A stretch of DNA of 31,365 nt from Firm-13 sp964579245 (GCA_964579245.1 CAZOFY010000024.1:1-31365); one strand, 5' to 3'. Shown: positions 1 through 8,947, counted from the first letter of the stretch. Numbers and translations: made by a program. Notes: generated from the letters alone by a model not told the origin.

Positions 1-5
1 ACATG

Positions 6-54
6 AAAAAGGGCCCTTGCTCCAGTGATTTTTCAATCACTGGAGCAAGGGCCC
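6..54 (-). terminator. Intrinsic terminator of the WYL regulator gene
   Basis: A perfect 20-bp stem (arms 11-30 and 35-54, starting GGGCCCTTGC) closes on a 4-nt loop. Read on the minus strand it follows the WYL gene stop by about 28 bases and is followed by five T residues (positions 6-10), the layout of a Rho-independent terminator. The hairpin strongly resembles the one at 30802-30852 in length, loop and central AGTGATT arm, so it may also be a dispersed hairpin repeat. Confidence 0.85.
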
Positions 55-81
55 CGATAACTGACAAGTATATTCATACGC

Positions 82-1056
82 CTATAGTCCTTTCAACACA
101 TCGCTTACCATTTTCTTATATTCTTCTGCGATACGTTCCGGTCTTAGAATCTTGGCTCTCCCCTTGAACTGAAAAATCCAGGAATAAAAAACAGGACTGA
201 CCAGAACGGAAACATGTACAAAAACATGATCCGAACCATTCGGATGTATCGAAGTATCCTGTCCAAAGCGATCAATGGCCACGCCTATCAAATCATTCGT
301 AAATTGAATGTCCAGCGCGACCTTCTCTCCGGTATACATACTGAAGGAGCTCTTAATATAATCCTCCAGGTCAAACTCGCTGGGCTTGTAATTGAGGATA
401 TTGGTCGCCGTCACTGACTTCATACGGTCCACTCGGAAATTACGCACACCACCATATCGGGCATAGTAGCCGGAAACATAGTACTTATCCTCATTCCAAA
501 CAAGAGCATACGGGCTGATCTCATATAGCTCTCCGGAACGTCTCTGTTTTATGCTCTTATTGATGTCGTAATCAACATACTTAAATGTAACCCGGACTCC
601 CTGATTTATGGCTTCGTGCAGGGTCTCTGTCGTAAAATACACATGATCATTACTTGTCTTGACGCGGCCTGTGTAATGTACCTGTCTCCTGAGATTTCCG
701 GCGCGGGACCGGCTCGTTAGCGATTCAATCTTGCGGATCAGTTTGTCTGTCTTCCCTTCTGAAATGAAGTGAGCAGACTGTACCGCGTCGACCAGAAGCT
801 TGAGTTCTGCCAGGTCAAAGTCACGATTCATCAAGCAATACTCAACGGGTTTCTTCTTGTTCTTCTCAATATCATATCCGAATCGCTGAAGTATCATGAT
901 ATCGCGATAAATAGACTTACGCTCGGCGGGAACGCCTTGTTGCTCAAGATATTCGAGAATTCGAGCCATTGTAACGCCCCTATCCTCGTCAGATTCTGAT
1001 TGTAAAAGCTTAAGAAGATACAAGACCTTTAACTTAGGTTGTTCTGTTCCCGCCAT
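82..1056 (-). CDS. WYL-domain transcriptional regulator (DeoR-type HTH)
   Basis: A 324-residue cytoplasmic DNA-binding protein. Residues about 8-70 form a winged helix-turn-helix (ARILEYLEQQG, ERKSIYRDIMILQRFGYDIE), the pattern of HTH_11/DeoR-like domains. Residues about 145-215 are the WYL ligand-binding domain (the region around VTFKYVDYD, YEISPYALVWNEDKYYVSGY and NFRVDRM), and the C-terminal third fits the WCX extension. Family members sense nucleic acids or nucleotides, or other small ligands, and often repress nearby genes; the target here is unknown. The ATG at 1056 is chosen over the TTG one codon upstream because GGGAGG lies 8 bases before it. The upstream region holds an 11-bp inverted repeat that suggests autoregulation. 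The gene stands alone, with its own terminator at 6-54. Confidence 0.88.
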   Translation of the reverse strand: MAGTEQPKLKVLYLLKLLQSESDEDRGVTMARILEYLEQQGVPAERKSIYRDIMILQRFGYDIEKNKKKPVEYCLMNRDFDLAELKLLVDAVQSAHFISEGKTDKLIRKIESLTSRSRAGNLRRQVHYTGRVKTSNDHVYFTTETLHEAINQGVRVTFKYVDYDINKSIKQRRSGELYEISPYALVWNEDKYYVSGYYARYGGVRNFRVDRMKSVTATNILNYKPSEFDLEDYIKSSFSMYTGEKVALDIQFTNDLIGVAIDRFGQDTSIHPNGSDHVFVHVSVLVSPVFYSWIFQFKGRAKILRPERIAEEYKKMVSDVLKGL

Positions 1057-1080
1057 CAAGAAAGCCTCCCCGCTGTCTGG

Positions 1081-1120
1081 TAGTATTATATATATTTATT
1101 ATCTTATTGATATAATACTA
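1081..1120. promoter_or_regulatory. 11-bp inverted repeat over the WYL gene promoter
   Basis: Perfect 11-bp arms TAGTATTATAT (1081-1091) and ATATAATACTA (1110-1120) are separated by 18 AT-rich bases. The proximal arm contains a TATAAT -10 hexamer on the minus strand (1085-1090), about 29 bases upstream of the WYL gene start; no good -35 hexamer is visible. Centre-to-centre spacing of the arms is 29 bases, close to three helical turns. The simplest reading is an operator for the adjacent WYL regulator, which is inference. Confidence 0.5.
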
Positions 1121-1463
1121 TTTATGCAAGCCATTTATGGATTTTAACAAGCATTTACTGATTATTTATACATCCTACACTTCAACAGAAAAGCATAACG
1201 AGTATATTTTCTTGAGGGTAGCATAATCTATGTACCATAAACGGGTCTTGTTGTTCGGGTGCTTTGCCTCACAGACACCGGCCGGAGTTTTAACGGGTAA
1301 GGCTTGGAATGCCGGCATTTCATTTCTATCGGCTTTTCTTGATCCGCGCCACAATCGGCTCCTGATTTCGGTTTTGGGACGCTCATGTGATGATTTCCAG
1401 AATGATTTGGAACAGTCAACCGAATACGTATTCATTTGCTTATAATATACAAAGCAACTTCGG
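1121..1463. other. Intergenic region without a supported gene
   Basis: This gap of about 340 bases lies between the WYL regulator promoter and the end of the YaiI-like gene. Three overlapping open frames of 63-86 codons run through it on both strands, but none has a ribosome binding site or a recognisable product, and they overlap one another. No terminator hairpin for the YaiI-like gene is visible. The base composition of 1230-1440 is coding-like, so an eroded gene cannot be excluded. Confidence 0.45.
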
Positions 1464-1898
1464 TCATGCCTCTGCTATCAGGTGACCCAACGCTTTTTCG
1501 AAACTCTGATCCTGCTCACGTGTCCTCTTCGGCGGTCCTTTTAATCGTCCGCCGGACCGACGGATTTTTCGTGCTGTATCACGAGCCATCAGGAGACTGT
1601 CTATATTTTGGTTGGTATATTCACGTCCGTCCTGATTCAGAACCAATGCCTTTCGAGCGAGGCACATGGTGGCAAGGCCATAGTCTTGTGTAATGACGAT
1701 ATCTCCGGCCTGAACTCGATTGACCAGTTCAAAATCGACCTGATCTTGTCCCGACATGAAGGTTAATGTAACGGCTCCTTCTCTTTCTATCTCATGAGCT
1801 GCATCGCAAAGGATCAGACAAGCAAGTCCGTTCTCTCGTGCGATACGAATGGTAATGTCCACAACAGGACACCCGTCAGCGTCAATTAGAATCTTCAT
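1464..1898 (-). CDS. YaiI/YqxD family protein (UPF0178, DUF188)
   Basis: A 144-residue protein, the usual length for the UPF0178 family, whose biochemical role is not established; the fold is related to PIN-type nucleases. Hallmarks visible are the N-terminal MKILIDADGCPV, the central DIVITQDYGLA, and the C-terminal GGRLKGPPKRT motif. The acidic residues in DADG and TQD are those expected at the putative metal site. The ATG at 1898 is chosen because GGGAGG sits 8 bases upstream; the open frame extends 17 codons further but that segment does not match the family. It follows the DUF6323-DUF6179 gene after about 230 bases, so it could be read from the same transcript or from its own promoter. 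Confidence 0.88.
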   Translation of the reverse strand: MKILIDADGCPVVDITIRIARENGLACLILCDAAHEIEREGAVTLTFMSGQDQVDFELVNRVQAGDIVITQDYGLATMCLARKALVLNQDGREYTNQNIDSLLMARDTARKIRRSGGRLKGPPKRTREQDQSFEKALGHLIAEA

Positions 1899-2128
1899 TA
1901 TCAATACCTCCCAACTGTCACTGCCGGCTAAGATGGAGACGGCTGACATCGTTCATATAAGGATGATATTCAGCATCCTGCTTTGGAAAACTGTTGCAAC
2001 CGGAATGTATCAGGAACATAAAACTCACAGATGAGCTTTGGTCGGAAGATGCATCTCAGGATGCAAGCAAATGGACGGGACGCGGTATTTCTTGTTTGCA
2101 AATATACGGTTCAAAAACAATCTTGTTC

Positions 2129-3934
2129 CTATATGTCCCTTCCAAGAACAGGCTCATTCTCATCATCCATTCGCTTGAGAATAGCAAGCTCCTCATCTCC
2201 GATGGTCGCAAGAAAAGCCTCTCTCTCCCCTGGAAGCCAGAAGTCCTCGCGAAGAAGATCAAGAAGATCATGCCCCGATCGGATCTTGCTTCGGATCAGC
2301 TCAGCCTGCGCTTGGGTATCGGGTGCGCGGGCCAGATTCTCCAGGAGCTCGGCGTATGCCTCGTCCGACATTTGTTCGCCTTCCACAAAAAAATCTGCAG
2401 TCTGTTCCGGTGTCGGAAGGGATGAAGTAAACAGAATCATGTTCTTGGGGCACTCATTCATCAACGCGCTCTCGAAAAGAATGATCCATCGCTCAGATGT
2501 TTCGCCGATATATTCCCGATCGTGGTTAGTTAGTTCACCCAAAGAAGCAATAACCGATTTGGCGACCCGGTCCAGTGATTCCCTTCGTTCCGAAATCGAC
2601 TTAGCCAAAAGAAGAGAAAGGCTTGTCTCATACATCTCGGCCGGCATAAGCCAGAAGGAGTGCTCTTCCTGAGTCGGGCTCTTGGTCCAAAGACTCGAGA
2701 TATCACCCCCGAGCGTGTCGAGCACAATGGCGGATGCAAATGCCTGATGGATCATAATTTCGAAAAAATTCACCGGGAAGGATCGGACGGTCATATCGTA
2801 CTTTCGCTCATAAGCAGACAGCAGCGCCTCCCGAAGCGATTCCGACACGCAATCAATGATGCGACTTTCCGCCAGGAGCCTTGTCAAATAGGTATACATA
2901 TATACGATTCCCGGAGCCTCATCGACTTCTATTGCCGTAGGATAATCCATCAGGCTAGGGCACTCATGCGCTGCGTATTGGGGATCGTACAGGCGAAAAA
3001 ACTGGCGCGCCTCACGGTACACGGTCCCGTAGAACGTGTCCAGCGGAAGAATGAGACCGAGCTCGAGAATCTGTCTGTACAGATCGGCCGCTTCTGTATA
3101 CAGCTCTTTCAGGCGCTGTTGTCCTCGAGTAAATCGCGAATACGTATCCGTTCCTTCACCGGCCAGCGACAGTGTGTATTGAATCGATTGCAGGATATTT
3201 CTGGCCGTCAGTTCCGATACGGAAGTCGTCTCGGACCCGACGTAATGGATCAGTTCAGAGCGAAGGATCTGCATAATCTCATCCGCTGCTTTCTGAGCGG
3301 ATTGCTTCGTCGTAAGTTGGGCCGTACCTTGGACAGACAAGGGTGTTTGCACCGTGCGCAGGGCAAAGGATCTGGCTATAAAGATATCCGAGGACATGCC
3401 GTCATCCATGGGAATCTCGGGTGTCTCCTGTACTTCCGGTTCTCGGTCATCAAAGGTATCGAGAGAACCGGGAACATCGTCGTAACCGACCTCGAGATCT
3501 CTGTCCAGTCGATAGTTCTTGATAATCCGATCCGTCGCGGATCCCCTCAGCAACTCCATGTCCCCGCCGCAGAAGTGATTAAAGTACAGAAAAATCGCTC
3601 GAAGTATATCTTCTTCGGACACAAAATCGCTCGTCTCATTCTGCAGGTAGACAGCGGTCTCAAAGAATGAATCAATGGCGGCAGCGAATTGATCCTTTTC
3701 AACATACGCTGACTCAGATGTCATGGCAATGATCTTATTGAGCATAGATAGCGACCATTGAAGCCGTCCGCGTCTGTTGAGTACAGCCTGCCTGTTTACC
3801 AGAACATTGCGAATCTCTTCTTCCTTGAGGTACATCCCGGTTTCTTTGAGCTCTTCGTTCCATTCGCGGATATCCCAGATGTCACTGTCGCTTACGGCAT
3901 GAAACCTGGCCAGAGCGTTTTCTTCTTTCTTCAC
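2129..3934 (-). CDS. DUF6323-DUF6179 fusion protein, function unknown
   Basis: A 601-residue soluble, acidic, mostly helical protein without signal peptide or membrane segment. From memory of the families, residues about 15-165 resemble DUF6323 (GRLQWSLSMLNKII, then FFETAVYLQNETSDFVSEED and FCGGDMELLRG). Residues about 205-590 resemble DUF6179 (ETTSVSELTARNILQSIQYT, FYGTVYREARQFFRLYDPQY, SLMDYPTAIEVDEAPGIVYM). In other Clostridia I recall these as two adjacent genes; here they are one frame joined by a linker rich in proline, acidic residues and threonine (about 155-200). The GTG start at 3934 overlaps the upstream lipoprotein stop (GTGA), with GAGGAA upstream, so translation is coupled. It is the last gene of the sensor operon. 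Neither domain has a known role, and I assign none. Confidence 0.7.
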   Translation of the reverse strand: MKKEENALARFHAVSDSDIWDIREWNEELKETGMYLKEEEIRNVLVNRQAVLNRRGRLQWSLSMLNKIIAMTSESAYVEKDQFAAAIDSFFETAVYLQNETSDFVSEEDILRAIFLYFNHFCGGDMELLRGSATDRIIKNYRLDRDLEVGYDDVPGSLDTFDDREPEVQETPEIPMDDGMSSDIFIARSFALRTVQTPLSVQGTAQLTTKQSAQKAADEIMQILRSELIHYVGSETTSVSELTARNILQSIQYTLSLAGEGTDTYSRFTRGQQRLKELYTEAADLYRQILELGLILPLDTFYGTVYREARQFFRLYDPQYAAHECPSLMDYPTAIEVDEAPGIVYMYTYLTRLLAESRIIDCVSESLREALLSAYERKYDMTVRSFPVNFFEIMIHQAFASAIVLDTLGGDISSLWTKSPTQEEHSFWLMPAEMYETSLSLLLAKSISERRESLDRVAKSVIASLGELTNHDREYIGETSERWIILFESALMNECPKNMILFTSSLPTPEQTADFFVEGEQMSDEAYAELLENLARAPDTQAQAELIRSKIRSGHDLLDLLREDFWLPGEREAFLATIGDEELAILKRMDDENEPVLGRDI

Positions 3935-4998
3935 AACGATTCCTCGCTTTCATCTACCTTCTGTTTGACGTTTAAATATACATCTTCCCGTAGATGAAAT
4001 CCACTATCAATAATGACCGTATCAATATTCCTCTTCGTCACGGCAATGGGAGACAGCGCATAGTAGGGAACGCTATACTTCCCGTCGCTGATGACTTCTG
4101 TTGTGTCAAGCTTCTCTCCCCTGGCAAGTCGTACCGCATATTCAGCAGCAGCCTTTGCGAGATCATCCACAGGTTTATAGACCGTCATTGCCTGGGTCCC
4201 TTCCACGATGCGCTGACAGGCCGCAAGATCCGCATCCTGACCGACAAGAACGACATGATCCGCCATACGGTTCTCCGCCAGGGCACGGAAGGCCTGCGTT
4301 GCCAAATCATCATTTCCGCACATAACGGCAACAACATCCCTCGTCTCTGAAAGGCCCTTGTTCACACTGGAAAAGGCGAGATCCGACTTCCAGCCTTCAC
4401 AATAATCTGTGTAAACAATAGTCAGCCCACTGCCTTCGATTGCGCTCTTAAATCCGTCCTGTATCATCAACACATTATTGTCACTGGTCGGTCCGTTAAT
4501 AGCAAAGACGTTGCCTCCGTCGGGCAGGTTCGCCACAAGACTTTTACCCATCAATCGGCCGACCTCTTCATTATCGAAAGAAACATACAAATCGACATCG
4601 GCATTTCGTATCAACCGGTCATAGGCAATGATTCGAATCCCGGCCTCTTGTGCGCTCTTGATTTCTTCCGCGAGAGTATCACAATCTACCGCTATTATGA
4701 CGATCACATCCATCTGTTTTCGAATGAAGTACTCGATCTGAGATCGTTGTTCATCCACATTGCCGTTCGCATTCTGAACATTAACCTGAGCCCCGAGGTC
4801 AGATGCGGTAGCAACAAAAACGTCCCGGTCACGGATCCATCGCTCTATGATGTAAGAGTCAAAAGTAATTCCGATTTGGATCTGATCATTATCCTCCGGA
4901 GAGGATGTATCCGGAATGCGCTCTTCGTTCCGGCAGGCCACTGACGCAAGCAGGCATAGCAAGGCAAGAAACAGGCATCCAAAGGCTCTTTTTGTCAT
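3931..4998 (-). CDS. XylF-like sugar-binding lipoprotein
   Basis: A 355-residue periplasmic-binding-protein-type lipoprotein (Peripla_BP_4). A short signal peptide ends in a lipobox-like LASVAC with Cys22, so it should be anchored on the outer face of the membrane. The two-lobed binding domain follows (GITFDSYIIERWIRD, VDVIVIIAVDCDTLAEEI-like segment, IIAYDRLIRNADVDLYVSFD, VVAVMCGNDDLATQAFRAL, VLVGQDADLAACQRI, then TMTVYKP-like AMTVYKPVDDLA). These match xylose-binding XylF/ChvE-type proteins best. The ATG at 4998 overlaps the response regulator stop (ATGA) and has AAGGAG upstream; the longer open frame is only the overlap with the regulator gene. No permease or ATPase gene adjoins it, so it may be a sensor partner rather than a transporter subunit, or may feed the MmsAB transporter. 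Confidence 0.87.
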   Translation of the reverse strand: MTKRAFGCLFLALLCLLASVACRNEERIPDTSSPEDNDQIQIGITFDSYIIERWIRDRDVFVATASDLGAQVNVQNANGNVDEQRSQIEYFIRKQMDVIVIIAVDCDTLAEEIKSAQEAGIRIIAYDRLIRNADVDLYVSFDNEEVGRLMGKSLVANLPDGGNVFAINGPTSDNNVLMIQDGFKSAIEGSGLTIVYTDYCEGWKSDLAFSSVNKGLSETRDVVAVMCGNDDLATQAFRALAENRMADHVVLVGQDADLAACQRIVEGTQAMTVYKPVDDLAKAAAEYAVRLARGEKLDTTEVISDGKYSVPYYALSPIAVTKRNIDTVIIDSGFHLREDVYLNVKQKVDESEESL

Positions 4999-6251
4999 TG
5001 ATTTGTCTCCTTGTACTCCTCCGGTGATATTCCGAATCTTTTTTCGAACAAACGTCCGAAATAGCTTTGGTCCATATAACCGCATGTGGCGCATACTTCC
5101 TTGACGTCGAGGATTGGATCGCATAAAAGCTTCGAAGCCTGGTCCATCCGGACATTGGTGATATATTCAATGAGTCGTTCTCCTGTCTTCTCCTTAAAAA
5201 CACGAATAAAGTAATACGGACTGATGCCAACCGCATTTGCAACCGTTTCCACCGATAGGTCACGACCGAAATGGTCACTGATATACTGCTTGGCTTGCGC
5301 TAACACATTATCACAGTCCATACAGGCGATATAATCATCATAATGGCAGACGGAACGATGGCACTTCCCCATGACGTCCAGAGCGGCCTTGTATGACTCC
5401 TTCACGTCATGAAAAGGACGAACAGGACCGATACCGATACGGTAGCTCATGTCGAGCTCTGTTTTCAACCTTCGAATCAAGTGAAGGCTTTTCTCTATTA
5501 TCAGAGTACGGTTCGGCATATCCGAACTCTCTTCCGAACGAGCAATCAGAGCAACAATCCTGTTGCCCATTATGCATCCCGGCACAGCGTCAAAGCTTTC
5601 CCTGACGAAATCACAAAAAGCAACTTCGTGCGAAGAAGATTTAACTCCGGCGCCAATAGGATTTGAAAGAGCCCCGTCGACGTCATCATCCCCCCATTCG
5701 ATGACAAGAATCTGCGCAAAATCCTCGCGTATATCGAGTAATTCTTTATAAGCATCAGCTCGTCCCTGGAAATCTTCAGGCATCAGAACAGAGAAAACAA
5801 ATGCGTTCTCGATGATCGGTATCACGACTGCCATCCGTTCACGAACCTTAGAATCATCACTGATCTTCATACGATTCTCATCGACAATCTTCATGGCTCG
5901 CATCAAAACATCAACGACGATCTTGTGGTTCACCGGTTTGGTCAGATATTCGATAACGCCCAAGTTGATTGCTTCCTTCGCAAAAGAAAAGCGGTCGAAC
6001 GCTGTGACAATAATAAAGAGCGTAAATTGATTGTACTTTCTGATCTCATGCATGACCTGGATGCCGTTTAGTCCGGGCATCTGGATGTCCAGGAACGCAA
6101 TATCAGGCATAAAGCGCTCCGCGACCTCTACCGCAGCACTGCCGGTTTTCACGCACTCAATCTCACATTCTCCCGGAAAGTTCTTCAAAATCAGGGTCTT
6201 CAAAGACTCCAGCATGATTCCTTCATCATCAGCGATCAATATCTTATACAC
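4995..6251 (-). CDS. YesN-type response regulator with AraC DNA-binding domain
   Basis: A 418-residue cytoplasmic transcription factor. Residues 1-125 form a receiver domain with the acidic pair Asp8-Asp9, phospho-acceptor Asp55 (FLDIQMPG), the VTAFD threonine and the LTKP lysine. Residues about 130-300 are a poorly conserved linker typical of YesN proteins. The C-terminal 105 residues carry two AraC-type helix-turn-helix motifs (LSVETVANAVGISPYYFIRV and VKEVCATCGYMDQSYFGRLF, ending in FGISPEEY). It should be phosphorylated by the kinase encoded just upstream. The GTG start at 6251 lies inside the end of the kinase gene (8-base overlap), with GGAGGAGGG close upstream. Targets are probably sugar-uptake genes, such as the ChvE-type transporter in this window; that is inference. 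Confidence 0.93.
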   Translation of the reverse strand: MYKILIADDEGIMLESLKTLILKNFPGECEIECVKTGSAAVEVAERFMPDIAFLDIQMPGLNGIQVMHEIRKYNQFTLFIIVTAFDRFSFAKEAINLGVIEYLTKPVNHKIVVDVLMRAMKIVDENRMKISDDSKVRERMAVVIPIIENAFVFSVLMPEDFQGRADAYKELLDIREDFAQILVIEWGDDDVDGALSNPIGAGVKSSSHEVAFCDFVRESFDAVPGCIMGNRIVALIARSEESSDMPNRTLIIEKSLHLIRRLKTELDMSYRIGIGPVRPFHDVKESYKAALDVMGKCHRSVCHYDDYIACMDCDNVLAQAKQYISDHFGRDLSVETVANAVGISPYYFIRVFKEKTGERLIEYITNVRMDQASKLLCDPILDVKEVCATCGYMDQSYFGRLFEKRFGISPEEYKETNQ

Positions 6252-7791
6252 GTTGCCCTCCTCCCGGCTTTTCTTTCCCGATTTCTGATTCTGCGGGAAT
6301 ACGGATCAGGACCTCCGTCCCCTTATCCACACCCAAATTTTTAATCTCAAACACATCATCTCGATTATAGTATAAACGCAAGCGACTAATAACATTTGAC
6401 AAGCCAATCCCGGTAGAATCATTCATAATATCGCTGGATATCGGTGCGAGATTCATAATCTCTGCGATTTTCTCTGCCGTGATTCCTCGCCCATTATCAG
6501 CAATACTAATCACAATCCTGTCGACATCCCGATAAACAGTCAGTGTAATCTTTCCTCTACGGCTCGACTCGCGCAAACCATGTTTGACAGAGTTCTCTAC
6601 GATTGGCTGAAGTACCATTCCGGGGATCTTGACACGAAGAAGTGTTTTGTCTACCTTTTTTCGAAAAAGGATGCCGTCGTCAAATCGCACATTGGTAATA
6701 TAAAGATAATTCTCGACTACCATCACTTCATTTTCTATCGTCATAATCTCATTGTCTTTTCGAACATTATATCGGAAGAAGTCAGCCATCTTCTCAATGA
6801 AAAGGCAGGTCTTCTCAGCGCCCTCCATCATGGCCAGCTGCGCGCCGGCATTCAGCGAGTTGAAGAGGAAATGCGGATTGATCTGGGCCTGCAGATACCG
6901 TAGCTGCGTATCCTTCAGGTGTGTTTCCATCAACAGCTCTTTCTCTTTCAGAGCACGTTCGTTTTCCATGCTCTCGGTGGTCTGGCGGATGTACAGACGT
7001 ATACTCTTCAACATCTCATCAAAAGCGTTGGTCACAACGCCGATCTCATCGTTCGGTCTCGGTCCCGTTACCTCGGCATTGATATCTCCAGCCGCCACGG
7101 CATTCGCTGTCTGTGCCAGCCGGACAAGCGGACGGATAACGTTGCCGGTCCATAGGAGAATGACAAAGATATTCACTGCCGTAAGGATGAGAAGAACGAT
7201 GGAACTGGAAAATTCCAAATATTGCAAAGAGGTCAGAAGCACAGAGTAATTATCGGAATTGATCTGAAACTGCATATTGTTCAAGGTGTAAATATAATCC
7301 TGTATATGTCCGAAAACATCCTCGGCATCCTCGAAGCGCTGCTTATACTTCTCTACGTTTTGTCCGCGTTTATCCTGAATGGCATCATCCGTGATCGCCA
7401 GATAATCTTCGGACATAAATCGAATATTTCGCTCCAAAAGAAGCATCTCGTTGTTTGTCACAGTGTCTGTCAGCTGACTGTAAAGCTCTGTATATTTTCC
7501 TTCAGACCGATAGTATGTATCCAGCGCGTCAGAGCTTTTTGTTGTTAGATATTCGTACAGGCTGTCATGAACGGCGTCGAGGGAGTCTGACAATTCATTC
7601 AAGCTGACATTACTGACATACAGTTGGTCGATCCTTTCGATTGTACGGTTAACCTGTGAATAGAGAAGAAGATTGATAGAAAACACGATCAGGGAGCTGA
7701 TTGAATACACCAGCATCAGTTTGACGCGGATTGACATGGAACGTGGCTTCTCGCTATTATTGCTCCTAATTTTCGAAAGGATGCGCTTCAA
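6244..7791 (-). CDS. YesM/LytS-type sensor histidine kinase
   Basis: A 515-residue membrane kinase. One membrane segment lies at about residues 25-45 and a second near 195-215, enclosing an external helical sensor region of about 150 residues. A HAMP domain follows (VIRPLVRLAQTANAVAAGDI), then a coiled coil and the His_kinase domain with the phospho-accepting His307 in QINPHFLFNSLNAG. The ATPase domain shows the N box PIVENSVKHGL, G1 DNGRGI and G2 GIGLSNVISRL. The start is TTG at 7791, overlapping the upstream gene stop (TTGA), with AAGGAGG 7 bases ahead. It lies directly after a membrane-anchored sugar-binding protein; in the described XylFII-LytS system of Clostridium beijerinckii such a protein binds D-xylose outside and drives the kinase. 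Confidence 0.93.
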   Translation of the reverse strand: MKRILSKIRSNNSEKPRSMSIRVKLMLVYSISSLIVFSINLLLYSQVNRTIERIDQLYVSNVSLNELSDSLDAVHDSLYEYLTTKSSDALDTYYRSEGKYTELYSQLTDTVTNNEMLLLERNIRFMSEDYLAITDDAIQDKRGQNVEKYKQRFEDAEDVFGHIQDYIYTLNNMQFQINSDNYSVLLTSLQYLEFSSSIVLLILTAVNIFVILLWTGNVIRPLVRLAQTANAVAAGDINAEVTGPRPNDEIGVVTNAFDEMLKSIRLYIRQTTESMENERALKEKELLMETHLKDTQLRYLQAQINPHFLFNSLNAGAQLAMMEGAEKTCLFIEKMADFFRYNVRKDNEIMTIENEVMVVENYLYITNVRFDDGILFRKKVDKTLLRVKIPGMVLQPIVENSVKHGLRESSRRGKITLTVYRDVDRIVISIADNGRGITAEKIAEIMNLAPISSDIMNDSTGIGLSNVISRLRLYYNRDDVFEIKNLGVDKGTEVLIRIPAESEIGKEKPGGGQRV

Positions 7792-8831
7792 GTCCCCACC
7801 TCCTTCTCAGAGGTCTCCCGGGAAGAGATAAATGAATCGACCGAGTTCTTATCAATCACAGCCACATCAACGCGGTAGAACTCGCTGGCGTAGCCCATGC
7901 TGCGATATTCCGAAAGAGCGTTGATTGCATATTCGCCCATTTTCTCAGAATTCAAGACAAGGGTCGAGTATATATTTCCCATCTTGATTGCCTTCAGGAT
8001 CGTATCCGAAAAATGATCTCCGATGATTTGGACCTTGCCAACCAAGTTGAAATCGACAACAGCCTGGTAGACGCAAACTGTATTTACAGCATTCAGACAA
8101 ACGACAAGATCGGGATCTTTCTCCTGACTGATCAGGTAATCACGAATCTCATTCTCGGCATCGAAAGAGCTGGACGTATCGATCGGAACCGCAGTGATTT
8201 CGATCTTGCGATTGAGGTGACGACGTTCGACCATCTCCTTGATCTGGGTGTAGATCGTGTAATCGCCTGAACTCTCTTTGGCCTCGTCGACCAGAACAAC
8301 GATTTCCTCAATTGGTTCTGTCTCCTGATTGATCGCTCCAAGAACCTGTTCTCCGTATTCTTTTCCCAAGTCGTATGAATTTGTACCGACATAACTGATG
8401 CGTTCGCTCATCACCTGATCAGAGATGACAGTGACGACGGGAATGCCCGCACGAGATGCCTCCTCAATCATTGTTATGAGCTCCGGATCATCATTGGGCT
8501 CCAGAATAATCCCGTCAACATCGGATTCGATTGCGATACGTATCTTCTCCGCCAAAGAATAATCCGTCGTCAGATTATCTCCGAGAATCTCAATATAGGC
8601 GTCATGGAGTGCGGCTTCTTCCTTCATCGTTTCATAGGTCGCCTGCCAGAAGGACATCTCCGCGTTGTCTGTGACGAGCACATAATAATACTGGTAGTCT
8701 GTGGCCGCCGGCTCGTCGATCCCAGACTCCTGCATTGTGTAGTTGTACACTAAAACACCCATCGCCGTGACGGCAACAAGGAATAGAATCAGCCCGATAA
8801 GGATCTCTTTATAGTACTTCAGAATTTTCAA
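7788..8831 (-). CDS. Membrane-anchored sugar-binding-fold protein, likely co-sensor for the kinase
   Basis: A protein of about 347 residues. One hydrophobic segment (about residues 10-30, GLILFLVAVTAMGVLVY) lacks a lipobox cysteine or a good cleavage site, so it likely stays as an uncleaved anchor with the rest outside. The remainder is a Peripla_BP_4 fold (SDVDGIILEPND, IPVVTVISDQV, YVGTNSYDLGKEYGEQV, DLVVCLNAVNTVCVYQAV, VQIIGDHFSD). Its domain order and position before a LytS/YesM kinase match XylFII-type xylose co-sensors. The TTG at 8831 is preferred because GGGGTG lies about 5 bases upstream; a GTG at 8906 extends the frame by 25 codons but has no ribosome binding site and would precede the anchor with unrelated sequence. 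The ligand is inferred, not visible. Confidence 0.85.
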   Translation of the reverse strand: MKILKYYKEILIGLILFLVAVTAMGVLVYNYTMQESGIDEPAATDYQYYYVLVTDNAEMSFWQATYETMKEEAALHDAYIEILGDNLTTDYSLAEKIRIAIESDVDGIILEPNDDPELITMIEEASRAGIPVVTVISDQVMSERISYVGTNSYDLGKEYGEQVLGAINQETEPIEEIVVLVDEAKESSGDYTIYTQIKEMVERRHLNRKIEITAVPIDTSSSFDAENEIRDYLISQEKDPDLVVCLNAVNTVCVYQAVVDFNLVGKVQIIGDHFSDTILKAIKMGNIYSTLVLNSEKMGEYAINALSEYRSMGYASEFYRVDVAVIDKNSVDSFISSRETSEKEVGT

Positions 8832-8947
8832 ACAGACACCCCGCTGATGCACAGGAAGCAGTAGGAATGAAGTCGCTGTTGAGGATTTTCCGGCACGCGA
8901 ATCCACGTGGGAAATGAGTTTATTTTTACGAAAACATACTCGGGGAT

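Noticed and set aside
1175..1435. 86-codon minus-strand frame after the YaiI-like gene
   Set aside because: No ribosome binding site, no recognisable product, and competing frames of similar length on both strands.
2050..2065. Small hairpin TGCATC-TCAG-GATGCA as a terminator after the DUF6323-DUF6179 gene
   Set aside because: Only a 6-bp stem and no T-run on the minus strand.
2660..3670. 336-codon plus-strand open frame opposite the DUF6323-DUF6179 gene
   Set aside because: Arginine-rich antisense shadow without a family match; the minus-strand frame has operon coupling and family motifs.
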